Both the position numbers and the translations under genes were made by a program. 64,000 bases of DNA from Pseudopyrenochaeta lycopersici (Eukaryota; Ascomycota; Dothideomycetes; Pleosporales; Pseudopyrenochaetaceae): contig NHZP01000017.1 in assembly GCA_003313425.1 (NCBI GenBank), forward strand, positions 620,001 through 684,000. Direction: 5' to 3'. The stretch's first letter is position 1. Each line of letters opens with the position of its first letter. This document shows positions 21,019 through 32,149 of the stretch, in pieces. The notes beneath the pieces are model-generated. The model was given only the letters and a program-made list of their open reading frames with translations. It did no database searches and was not told the origin of the DNA.

Positions 21019-21553
21019 CTATTTAGCCTGAGCACCAGTGTCCTGCTTATTGTTATTTTGCATCCGAAATTTGAGCTTCTGGTTTCATCTTACCAAGTAT
21101 ACCTGATAGAAGTCCATCTTGACTCTGCCATCCTCCTTGACCAGGTGTGCTCTTGCAGCCCAATCGAGACCAGAACCGCCCCCCGCCTTCAAGCCATACT
21201 CTACAGTTCCATAGAGCATAACTTCGTCTGAATTGGGGCCAAATGGGAAGATCTTAGCCGCCTTGTGCGATCGAGTAGCGACCTTCTCCCAAATGCTCTT
21301 GCGGAGAGCGAGTATTTCTGAAATAGAGTATGAGTAGATGTGGGAAGATGTCAACACAGGCATTGTAAGAAGGCGTACCATCAGAGCCTTTGGCCGTCTT
21401 GGACGCCATAATCAAGGTCGCATTCTTTGTGAAGTATTCAATATATTTGTCGTGCGCATCGGGCGTGTCTGATGTTGCATAGAACTCTTCGAAGAAATTC
21501 TTAAACGCTTGGTCAAAATCGACAGACGGGTATTCGGAAGTGTAGTCGCTCAT
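21019..21553 (-). CDS. SnoaL-like (NTF2-fold) protein
   Basis: Three minus-strand exons, 21553-21379, 21317-21094 and 21042-21019, join across introns of 61 and 51 nt into 140 residues. The order is a helix (FDQAFKNFFEEFYATSDTPD), DKYIEYFTKNATLIMASK, then strands ILALRKSIWEKV, EVMLYGTVEYGL, WAARAHLV and VKMDFYQVYL. This is the cone-shaped SnoaL/NTF2-like fold of small cyclase, isomerase or binding proteins. The last exon encodes only DTGAQAK. Without it the frame would end two codons after VYL, but splicing gives the tail I would expect for fungal relatives. The biochemical role is unknown. Confidence 0.75.
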
Positions 21554-21992
21554 ATTGGATGTCACTCAATCGGCTTGAGATATTTACTGGAAATAGGTGA
21601 TGTTTACAGACGTGTTTATGGCTACCCGCACAAAGCGAACCTGACGTAACAGAAAGGTATCGGATGCGGCACCAGTGCGGAATGGAGCTGTGCATGAGCC
21701 GGAGAAATTTCGGTCACGCTCAGGATACACACACCAATCCGAAGCGATATCGCTCTCATAGCGAAGAAAGAATATAGGTAGAAAATCTTCTAGAGGGTCA
21801 CATATGCGGGTATTTTCACTGTGAATTGAGGTGTGTGAGCTCTAGCACCGATCCTGAGACGCTTCAGGATCTGACAGCATTATGGTAATTTTGCTGGATT
21901 CGATATGAGAGAAAGGAGACCTGATCTTCACCTTGGAGTCACCAGGATATCTTGTTCTCTATCAATCCTCCTTGTAGCGTATATAGCCACAG
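21554..21992. other. Intergenic stretch
   Basis: Between the SnoaL-like gene promoter and the TPT1 3' end. Nothing recognisable. Confidence 0.5.
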
Positions 21993-23108
21993 CTAGGACC
22001 CAGCCACAATATCGCTCGCATTTCCTCCTCTTCCACCTCCCCTCCCTCCTCGACCCCCTCGTCCGCCTCTTTTTCCCTTTCCTCGAGTATCCCGAACCTC
22101 TTGTTCCCACTCTTCGATATTGACGACCACACCTTCTGGTAACTTTCCGTCGCTCATAAGCACACCACCACCTTGTTTCCTGCTCTCCACACGTTTGAAG
22201 AATTCATACGACAAGAATCCCTGCTCATTGCCTTCCGTCAAAATAACGCCATTCTCGCTGATGAAGAACTTGATGCCTGCGGCTAGAGCGGCGGAAATGT
22301 CAATGTAGACTAGGATGGATGAGTTCTTGCGCATGCCCGAAATGACAGGAGCGGCTTCCTTCTCTTCTGCCGAGCCGGCAGATGAGTCGAGAGTTTTGAA
22401 GCCTGTCGGTAGGCCAGATGCGAAGTGGATGTGATTCCTTCCCATGCGCCGTAGACCACCGCTCTTCAGGATCAACTTCCAAGCAGACTCATCGGTGCCA
22501 TGAACAACGGTGGCTGGCACATTTCCTGCTTCTTCAGTAATCGGAACAAGTAAGCCTTCTATATCAACTTGGATTGAGTGACCCTGATTCGCACGGATGA
22601 GATAATCTGACGGCTCCTCGGATTCTGGAATAGGGTCGAACTCTTCGGATTGAGGCTTCTCCTGCGGCGATAATGCAGCTTCGGAAGCTGATACTTCTTC
22701 AAGCGATGACGCGAGGATCATAGAAAAGCGTTGTTTGTCGTTGCTTGCGACTACTTCGCGAAGCTCTTGGAATGTGACCTTCAAACTCTTGAGAGCTTTG
22801 GTGTTTAGCTAGAGAATTTTAGCATGTAGTTCCAGATGAAATGAGATCTGGTTATAGCAAAGAAATCCTAGGTTTCGTAGCCATTGCCTTTGGCCCATAT
22901 TTGCTTGTTCCATCTCTTTTGAAGAGCGTTTACTTGATCAAAGCGAACTTACCGCATCCTGCGCATTAACATACCCACCCTTTCCCAACTTCAACCCCTC
23001 TGAGCCCGCACCATGCCTCAGCAACCAACTAACTTTTCTTGATACCTGCTGGTCTCTAGGCTGATTTGCTGGGTTGCGGCTACCGCCGCCACGTCCACCT
23101 CTGCCCAT
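21993..23108 (-). CDS. TPT1: tRNA 2'-phosphotransferase Tpt1
   Basis: Two minus-strand exons, 23108-22953 and 22808-21993, join across a 144-nt intron into 323 residues. Tpt1 moves the 2'-phosphate left at the tRNA splice junction to NAD+, the last step of tRNA splicing. Family motifs are SWLLRHGA near residue 30, IRANQGHSIQVD, VVHGTDESAW, GLRRMGRNHIHFASG and VYIDISAALAAGIKFF. A Glu/Ser-rich insert (SASEAALSPQEKPQSEEFD) separates the N-terminal winged helix from the catalytic lobe. Both ends are RGG-rich (GRGGRGGGSR at the start; a longer run near the C-terminus), which suggests RNA binding or methylation. An intron-containing tRNA-Lys lies 1.6 kb away, probably by chance. Confidence 0.92.
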
Positions 23109-24347
23109 CTCTTTGAGTGCTCCGACGAAAAGTCTGCGTGGAATTTTGCGAGGTAGTTTGGTGTGCAGAAACGCAACAAGAGTAATGAATTGTTTTAAGC
23201 TGTAGCCTAGGAATGATGTTGGGTGACTTGAAATGAGTCAAGTATCAACGTATTAGGTGGGAAGGGCGGTGGAACGCTGGCGCAAAAGGGAAAGGGCTAG
23301 GTTTGTGTGTGGCGAGCGTCATGATGATTGGTTAGAAGGGATCATGAACTTGCAGCACCAATTTCAGGACCTCTGCTGCAGGGAATTTCGGCATTAAATC
23401 ATGCATTTATATCCAAGCTAGTGGCCATCGAAGAGTTGACTGGGTCCCTGCTATGGTGGTATATTGCATGCTTCTTCACCCTCGCGCTCGCTCTCCAATG
23501 ACTGATGTAGTTTCGATGCTCTTCGAGAGAATAAATACATCGACCAAGCAATTCGGTTTGCTAACGCAACAAGTTTTACCTGTATATTGTAGGGACAAAC
23601 TCAAGGCTTCACTAAAAGCGCCTGATATCGATGGTCCAAACCCGCAATCATCATAGCGGGCACATTCATGATTGATGCAAAGCTCAATTCCCTCAAAACT
23701 ATGCTCTATTCTCATTAAATATAGAGACAGCAGTACATCTCGGTTAATAACTGATAGCCACAGTTAATGATACAATTTCCTATTCCGTTCCTTAACCCTA
23801 TCCATACTTAGGACAAAGGTTGCCCTCATCAAGATGCTCAATATCTGATCAGAAAAGATGGTACCTAAACGTATAAGTTGAATGACATTGTGATGTTCCC
23901 TGAAAACCTATAAGCAGTCTGCAGGTATAGTTCCAAAAGCAGCGTAGTAGATTTGGCCTCCAATTTGCTGTGAGAAGATAACAACAAGATGATCGAATTG
24001 AAGTAGTGCACTCGAAATGCTGAGAGCCCGGTGGGATGTCATGCGTCGAGCTGCGCTCAGGGGTTGCATTTCTGGAAACCCAAGCAAGAATGCAGGTGAT
24101 TTGACGCAATCGACCCAGAAGCCTAGCACATTGCAATAAGGCGGTATGGATGAATCCATCTTTGTCTGAATGAGGAGATGAGTATGCAGCGTCTGGAATG
24201 GATGTCTGCTGCTGCGTTTTCTCTGCGATGAGACAATGGAAATGTCGTAAAGGGAGTGGAAAAGAGCAGTCAGAGCTCCAGGAGAATGCTGCTGAAGGCA
24301 GCTTGTGCGGCAATCTTCGATGAGATTACAATGCTCTTCAGTGACAA
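23109..24347. other. Gene-poor stretch
   Basis: Promoter of TPT1 at the left, then no supported gene. Minus frames at 23849-24351 run on downstream of the membrane-protein gene and have no domain. Confidence 0.45.
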
Positions 24348-25198
24348 TCAAGGCGTATACTTCGGAGGCGGTCCATCCAAGTCCTTGATGTCAACCTCAT
24401 CTTTCCTTTGCGCAACCTTCGCTGCCTCCATGATCTGAAGTTCGTCCGCCCCAGATCTCGCGCTCATCACCCCACTCTGTTCCCTCCATTCTGCTTCATG
24501 ATTAACGGTATATGGCTCCTCTTTTCTTTGATCAGAATTCCCACGCCCTTTCCCACAACAGCATCGCCGGCAGCATATCGCGATCACAGCAGCGAGGCCA
24601 ATAATGGAACCAAACACTATACCAACGATAGTACCCGCGCCCAAGTTCGGACCACCATCGTCTTCGTCGTCCGAATCCACACCAAAGCGAAATCTTGCTG
24701 TAACAGTAGGCGCACGAGTCGCAGTAGTCGTAGGACGCGCTGTGAGATTTACCAAGATCAGTGTCGGGCCCTCATATATTTCTGCATCTCGGACATCGTC
24801 GGTGAGTGATTCATAGAAGTACATCTTCAACACTGCCTCATCCTGATTGTCTGGGTTGAGTATAGCTTTGTCGTACACAAGCGACGAAAAGCTGCGCGTA
24901 GTAAACCCGCTGTTATTGTAGCGGGGGGTTGCAAATGTTGGGTCATAGGCTATAGCAATTTTGGCGTTGGAGCGGTAGTGTGAGGTCGGCCAATAGACTG
25001 AGTCTTTGTTAGTAAGGCAGGCAAGGGCGAGGGGTGGAGTGGGCGGTACGGACATGGGATGTTTGTTGATGGCACACATATTCTTGTTCCATTGGGAGGG
25101 TAGCAGTACGGTGTGCCTCCGGCGAGTTGACATGCTTCGATGTTGGCTAGTACGGTCGAATTGGGTTGAGCAGTCGCCTGCGTGAGACAGTCAACTAC
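24348..25198 (-). CDS. Single-pass membrane protein with extracellular Cys-containing domain (5' end unresolved)
   Basis: Two minus-strand exons are clear: 25198-25078 (VVDCLTQATAQPNSTVLAN, ACQLAGGTPYCYPPNGT) and 25003-24348, joined by a 74-nt intron. The ectodomain (VYWPTSHYRSNAKIAI...) is followed near the middle by AGTIVGIVFGSIIGLAAVIAI, one membrane span, then CCRRCCCGKGRG and a cytosolic tail ending DGPPPKYTP. The juxtamembrane Cys cluster suggests palmitoylation. The family is a fungal type I membrane protein without a known role. A signal-peptide exon should lie upstream. One candidate frame ends with GTSRWQRLH at 25243 before a GTGTGT donor, but no ATG could be linked to it, so the start is not given. 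Confidence 0.65.
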
Positions 25199-26075
25199 CT
25201 GGTGGTTAGCCTGATAAGCATTTACTTTTCCGAGCTACACACGTGAAGACGCTGCCATCTTGAAGTCCCTTTACTATTTGTGATCAAACCGGCACGAGGC
25301 TGCAGTTCCAAAAGCGTAAATACTGGCAAGTGCAGCGTAGCTAGATGTTGAGAATAAGCTCACTTGGGGATCAGACTATTAAGCAGAGCAGCCTCTGACC
25401 TATATCATCCTTCGTATGTCAGTAGGCCGACGTAGCATCGTGTCACCTAAGCTAGCAAGCACTATAAACCAGGCCTCCTGTGACAATCAGGGCGCCAAGG
25501 TGACAAGGCGGAGGTACGGCACCGTGAGACGTAAAGATGCAGACGAAGGATTGATCAACCAATGAAAAGTGCTTGTCCGGCTTACGCGCGTACGAAGCAA
25601 TAGAATATAGATAGTATCGGGCAGCATTATTCGACAGCTACTGATGATGGAATTGGTGGAATGCCCCGCAAGGATACGAGGTACATTCCCATGATCCGGG
25701 GTGTGGCTTACCCTTGAACGCTTTTGGGGATGGCGATAGTATCGCGCGCAATACACCATTTTGGGGTGGGTGCAGGTTTACCGTGAACGATGTAGGCGCA
25801 GTAATGGTAAGAATGACATAGTTCAGGCACCAAAGCCGTACTGCTGTTTCGACGAGTCAGCCTGCAGTGATCAGAAAGAGAATCATTACTCATAACTGAG
25901 ACCGACAGAGCGGCATCGGCATCACCATGCAGTAGTACCTACAATGTGCAATGCACGAATCCAGTATGATATTGTTAGCAATGGAAGAATTACTATCTGC
26001 TCAACGCCTGGTTGCTCAAAGAACCCGCTCCTGAAGACACAGCTGACCACTCTGATACAAGTCTATCTCGACATT
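25199..26075. other. Stretch holding the missing 5' exon(s) of the membrane-protein gene
   Basis: Between 25243 and about 25340 (minus) a frame reading TLHLPVFTLLELQPRAGLIT looks protein-like and may be an upstream exon. The rest, up to the Rab gene 3' end, shows nothing recognisable. Confidence 0.35.
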
Positions 26076-26936
26076 TCAGCATGCACAACCTTCTTTGGCT
26101 CCTTCTGTTCGGGCACTGCCCAAGTTCACACGTGCATCCTCTTGCCTGCCCAAGTTTGTTTGTCCACCAACGCCGCGGGGCCCCTTCAAACTGGTCTCTG
26201 GGATTGCATTCGCAATTGCCGTAAATACTTCCGCAACGTTTTGTCCTGTCTTTGCACTTGTCTCGAAAAACAGCAAACTCTCCTCATCTGCGTACGCCTT
26301 GGCGGCCTTCGTGGGTACTCTCCTCGCATCTGCGCTTTCCTCTGCCTGATCTTCCTCGCCCTCAGCAGCGGGTGCTGCATCTACATCTTCTGAGCTCTCC
26401 TCACCACCTGCAGTTGCTAAATCATATTTGTTTCCTACGAGCGCGATAACGATGCCAGGTGACGCTTGGCGGTGAAGTTCGGCGACCCAGTGTTGGGCTT
26501 TTGTGAGTGAAGATGGTTTTGTGATGTCATAGACAACGAGCGCGGCTTGAGCGTTGCGGTAGTACATGGGCGCGAGCGAGGCGAAACGTTCTTGACCCGC
26601 GGTATCCCAGATTTCAAACTTGATGGTTCTGGTGGGAAGGTTGCATTTCTGCGTCAGAAATGCGGCTGTTGGATGATATCAGCATTGTTGCAAAGAGCAG
26701 AGCCTGTAAAGGCAGGCCGTGTGTTTGCAGAGGGGTACTCACCTCCTATCGTGGGCTCCTTGTTCTCTTGAAAGTCGTTGTTTACAAAGCGCATAACCAA
26801 TGAAGACTGGAGAAAGGTTAGCGCCTAGGATTTCATGGAATTCTCAAGCGCTTCCTACCTTTCCAACAGCCGCCTCTCCCAGCAATACCAGCTTGACACT
26901 GCTGCTGGGCTTCGGTTGCGCGGCGGCATCCGCCAT
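26076..26936 (-). CDS. Rab5-type small GTPase (Ypt5/Vps21-like)
   Basis: Three minus-strand exons, 26936-26859, 26806-26743 and 26665-26076, join across introns of 52 and 77 nt into 243 residues. Rab5 GTPases drive early-endosome fusion. The P-loop GEAAVGK|SS is split by intron 1. [13 protein letters not shown] and ETSAK are present, as is the Rab5-type [27 protein letters not shown] surrounding segment. The C-terminus CAC is a CXC double-prenylation motif. An acidic Ala/Glu-rich insert of about 30 residues (after [10 protein letters not shown]) lies between the NKxD and SAK motifs. Which Rab5 paralogue it is cannot be decided here. Confidence 0.9.
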
Positions 26937-29900
26937 TGTGAGTTTACCGGAGAATCCGGAGCGTGCGCCGGACTGCTGTAGCGAGAGAGATGTATCGAGA
27001 AGTTTTGTTTCAATTTATTGCGCTGTGAAACAATGTTCAATCGTCGTGGGGTGATGTGGGAGGGAAGGTAGCGGTTGCGTCGTCGCAGGCAGATGCTTCT
27101 GGCGTTGATCGCCCAGTACAGTGACGAACTTCGGGCACGTGAGACTTGGCTGACTAAGGGAGATATGGCGACAACCATCGGCTGCAGCTACCTTTGTTGC
27201 AAGGCTGACATCTCACTGTAGTTGCATCTCACTGTAGTTTGCATCCCATAAATGATGGCCACCACTAGGGAGCCTCCTTCCGGTACAGCAATAGGGCTGC
27301 ACAGAGTTACACCATGGGACGTCTTCTCGAAGAAATATTGAGTACCCTTTGGCGGCTATTACATGCAGGCATCAGTTCATTCTTTAACTTTGTACGCGGT
27401 AGTATGAAATGGCACCACAGCGGATTACGAACTTCTTCAATCTGCATCTTTGTCTCCCGTCGGCTTGGCATATCGTTCCAGATTTCACGATGAACAGCCA
27501 CGGACGAAGAATGCTTTGGAAGGTCTGGCAATCACAGATATTGCCTGCTGGAGGGCCATCATAAGATGGAACTGCTCCCCAACTACCTTTGAGTTCCCCC
27601 GCTGAACGTTTCTATCAACAAGCTAGCAAGGGGATTAGCTATGTTTTCTAGCAGTTTTGGTCCGATCCTACGTGTCATGTTTAGTTGTGTTTTCACTCTG
27701 GAAATCATTCTGGAACGTGCTGAACAAGCTTAACCCACTGTGCATCTATGTGACTTGGACCATTTTGTCATCTCGCCTCGCGATCAGAAACTCTCAGGCT
27801 TGAGCTTCCTAGCTGTGAGACGGCTTCCCCATTGTATCCACGCAAAACAAAAGCTCAAGCAGGTGGAGCATGAATGTGAAAGCCTGCTCCATCTATCTGT
27901 ATTAGATATGTGTAAAAATGGATATTGCCTGTCTTAGAAACGATATGCATGGTGTACGAGATTCGGCTACGGCCGATCCGTGAGATCTCAGGCGTGGGAC
28001 AGGAGGCTCTCAGCGATGGAACTGTTGTCTACTTTCGCTGTAATCGAAAATAAATATACCCAACATCCTGGCTCAATTAGGAGAGGTCCTCAGGAATACA
28101 CCATGGTTGACGTTGTCAAACAAGTCACGCGTACCGCTTTCTAAAACGGACCATTGATTCGTCCGTAAGAGAGCGAGAAATGCAAGAGCTTGTCGCGTTG
28201 TCAAATGAGACGCTTTGAAGCCAGGCATGCCAGCTCTGAAACCCCAGACATGGAAGCACAAACTTCAGAGACTATGCCAGGATACTGAGGGTATTTAGTG
28301 AAGAAAGAACGTGACAGCCACCGGCAAAGTCTCGCAAGCCAAACAGCGAACACTGGGGGAGCATCACATGACACTGCTTAATCATGATCATCAGAATGAA
28401 AGCTGTACCGATCCGAATTAATGACAAACACATGAGAGTACCCTACGTCATACTGACAATTATACGTAAGAATTGCATCAAGCAGTGGTCGGCATCGTAG
28501 CCGCGATCATGCAATTTTGCACCGATGCCCGTTGAAGTTGGAATAATTTTGGCAAATAAATGTCGCGACTGACGTCAGGCTGTGGGGATGAAACTTGCTT
28601 TGTTTTAGCCAGCACTCGCCCAGCCCAGAGTGGACTCGGGCGAGATCTGCACCTGGGGCCACGGCAAATGCAAGTACACAGGCAAGCACAACCCTGTCAT
28701 GCACCAAGAATGTCGAATTTGGTGGTCTGATGCCCGCTCAACCAAAATATGATGCAAAGGCAAAAGGACAAAATGTTGGACGGGCTGCGTCCGAGGAGGC
28801 GACGGTGGCGTCGAAGCCCCTCAATTGAAGGGTCCAGGGTCCGACAGTAGAAGGGTGCCATTGCCGTGGGATTCTGGAACTAGAAGGTGCAACGGAACCC
28901 CTCAACGCACACCCGCAGATGAGGACAGCCTCGAAATGGAGACGAGAAATAATGATTGCCTTCCCCACAGCACTATGCGAACAGGATGCTGTGCCGCTGG
29001 ACGCCATTGGGACGGCCAACTGCCACGAGAAGCAGGGCTAGCTTCCCAGAAGAAACTGGGACCGGCCATTGCAAACACGTTTCAGTCGTTGTGGGCTTCT
29101 CGAATTACCCATGTTCAGGCTGCGATCTGGATTGTTGATCCAACGCTGATCGCGCCTTGAGCGGACGGCAGCGGTCCAGACATGACTTGCAGCAAGGAAA
29201 GCCGCGGCTTTTCCACGGGCTGTCAGGGTCGTCAGGTGTCGTTTGCTCAAGGTGCGGCACCAACAGTTCAGCGACCCCACCGCAGCGAATGGCAAGATGA
29301 GGAGGTGGCTTGCGCGATAGCGTATTGGAGCGGTTGCTAATATGCACAGGCGACCGATCGCGATGTTGCCAAGGGGCGTGTCTCGCTGTCAGAGGGTCGG
29401 TGGAACTGTTGCATGTTTGACAGCAATTTTTATGCGACGCACACGATGAATCATGGCCTGCCGCCGCGGAGAGTTTGATGGCGCAACGAACTGATGTTCA
29501 GGAGCGGTGATCCGGGTGGCAGCTGCTAGACACCGCAGCGATCGCTCGCCTGAGCCACGAGTCTCCAGACAAGCGCTCGGTTCCCCGTGGCTCTTTACTC
29601 CGCGCGGACTGGCCTGAGCGGCTATCAAGGATGGGCAGAGCAGATCGACGTTTCCCTATACGGGACTGGCCTGTGTCGACATCGATTCATGCTCGAATCA
29701 CAGAAGCGGGGGGCATGCGCTAGAGCTGGTCCCTCGACACCTGCGTTGCGCCAGGAACACGCTGCACGCACAAAGGCTCTCTTGAATTTCTGCGAGCCAG
29801 AACAGCGCGCGGCCGTGGGAGGCGTTGGGGGCGCCGAGAGAGCACTGCGAGACAGCTGAAACACGCTCCCAGCAGCAGCGAGGGAGAGACGCCGCGCAGC

Positions 29901-30602
29901 TGCGTGCCCACGGACCGTGTCGCCTTTTATAGCAAGTGGTAGAATTATGGGATGCCTCAGGGCGGCAGGCCGTCAGCCACGACAGTTGCCGGGTACCTGT
30001 GAGGGGACTGGGCTGGGGGGAGAGGGGGGTGGGTGGTGCTGTGCTGCTACTTATCAGTGATCACGTTGGCCCTGCTGGTCCGGCTGACCCCAAAGCCGCG
30101 TGCCCTGTCTGCACCCAAATAATAAAAAGTTCCGGCGCTGCAATTGTTGCCCCAATCTTACGCTCCCCATTCTGCTGCTCGTCCTCATTGCCGCAAAGGT
30201 TATTGTCTGCGCTGAAACTGGTATTATCGGCCGCATTCGCAGGAGCCGCGCTCGAGACACCCCCGTCGGACACAGTCGCGCAATATCTCCAGGCACGGGC
30301 GTGGAAGTGGGGTCCCAATAGCATTCCAGCATCTGTCCACACACCACCTCCAGCTATTTTCTGGACGAAGCGCCGCCGGGACAAGCCTCGCACACATTTT
30401 GAATAAATATTCGACACAACTGCTCCCCTGCCCTGGCCTGCATTGCTCTTCGGAATCCGATCAGCCGCGTCTTGCTCTCCCTCTCCACCTACTCGGACAC
30501 ATCGGAGGCTGTGCAACAATTCCGCTGCCTTGCTGACGAAGCTGCGAGAACAAAGCAGCCCTCTGACGCCGCCAACTTTTTTTTTATTTTGTTTTGGGCA
30601 CC
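26937..30602. other. 3.7-kb gene-poor stretch
   Basis: No supported gene. The left 1.8 kb has average composition. The right part (about 28.6-30.6 kb) is GC-rich with many overlapping short frames on both strands, CT-rich near its end, and probably includes the promoter and a long 5' UTR of the C2H2 gene. Confidence 0.45.
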
Positions 30603-32149
30603 ATGACTGTCCTCAAGGTACACATGCCCTGGCTTGAGTCAATTGCCTGCTTCAATTGCGCTGACCACTGCCACCCTCCAGGAACCCATTACCGCCCGGC
30701 CTGCCAGCCAGCACCGGCACTCAGGTACCATTATGGCTGGCTCGCTGCCAAAGTCTCGTCCGCACTCGCACTCCCTTTCCATGGGCTCCATAAACCCGGC
30801 GCATCGCGTAACGCGCAGGAAAAGCATGAGCTCGACCGCCGCCAACAACGTCGCTGCCATGGCTGCCGCAGCCAAGGGCATATCTGGAGCACCGCTCGAC
30901 AGCAGCAGCAGCAGCGGACTGCGCCGCCCCTCGAAGCCTGCCTCGCACTTCCGCGGCCCCGGCCTGGGCGCCAGCTCTTCCATGGCCTCAAGTGTCCCCG
31001 CCAATGGCTCTGGGTTCAGCCCAAGTAATTATGGTGCTGCGGCTGCCGCCAAGAGTGAAGCAGTCACCGACGGGCCAACATTAGCCTCTATGCCCGAGCA
31101 CGAAAAGGGCAACTCCAAGTCGAGGATACGCCGCGCGAGCGAGGGCTCTCGTCTCGGAAAGGGCGACAGCAAGCGCGCAAGTGGTAGCGAATTGAAGTGT
31201 GAAAAATGTGGGAAAGGTTACAAGCACAGCAGCTGTCTGACGAAGCACCTGTCAGTACCCCTTAGCCTTCCACCGTCCTCCCACATACTTTCACGCCTCA
31301 TGACGATTGCCCTCTCCTCACTAGCATGCCTACATGGACCGCATTTTTCTCTCTTTCAAGTTCTGCGTTGACTTTTGATTTAGTTGGGAGCATACCCCAG
31401 AATGGCAATACACGTCTAAGCTGCTCATCTCCAAGCACCAGCAGGTGCAGCTACTAGAAGCAGCATCTGTTCTCGTCGCCATGAACAAAGAGAGCGACGG
31501 CGAGGCCAGCGACCGCTCGTCCCCCCCGGCCTCGGGCTCCTCTGATCTCCGCGAGGAATTGAGCTCCACAGAAACTACCCCACCCCCGCAACTTGACGAC
31601 CATGCCGTGGGTTCCTTCCCTCACTCAGCTTTTGCAAGCCGCTCCATCAAGCGGTATTCCACCAACAGCTCTGCCTACAGCCAATCTTACCAGTCCACTG
31701 TATTTTCTGAGAACGGAAATACCGGACACTTGCGCCAGTGGAGCAACGTGTCCGACCGACCCACCACGTCAGGCACCTCGGTTGCAGGCTCCTATCATGA
31801 TGACGGTAATGACCATGCGGACCTTGCTGCCGCCGTCGGCTTACTGAGCTGCTCCTACGGGACCCCCAAGTCGGGTCCTGTTGCCCTCCCGCCGGATGTG
31901 CCTCCCGTGCCGCCGCTACCTGCAAAGTTCTTGGACTTTAACAATGCCCGTACACTCTCGGGTAGCACTACTGTGACGGCGCAGCAGTCGAGCATGCGCA
32001 ATAGCTACCGTTATCACAACGAGAGCAAAGACGTCGACATGGACGATGACCACTTTGCTGATGAAGAGGATTACCGTACGTCGAACTCGCGCAGCCGTGG
32101 GCGCATTGATGAGGATGACGATGCTTTTTTCGGCAGGATGGAGGAGTAA
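30603..32149 (+). CDS. Single C2H2 zinc-finger protein
   Basis: Three exons, 30603-30617, 30682-31250 and 31384-32149, give 449 residues. Exon 1 encodes only MTVLK; the 64-nt intron joins it to EPITARPASQHRHS. If exon 1 is not used, ATG 30733 (MAGSLPKSRPHSHSLSMG) is the start. Near residue 180 is one zinc finger, CEKCGKGYKHSSCLTKHL|WEH, split by the 133-nt intron 2 just before its last His. It is followed by HTPEWQYTSKLLISKHQQVQ. The flanks are Ser/Ala-rich, and the C-terminus is acidic (MDDDHFADEEDYR, then DEDDDAFFGRMEE). It is probably a nuclear DNA-binding or chromatin protein; targets are unknown. The single finger may need partners to bind DNA. Confidence 0.85.
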
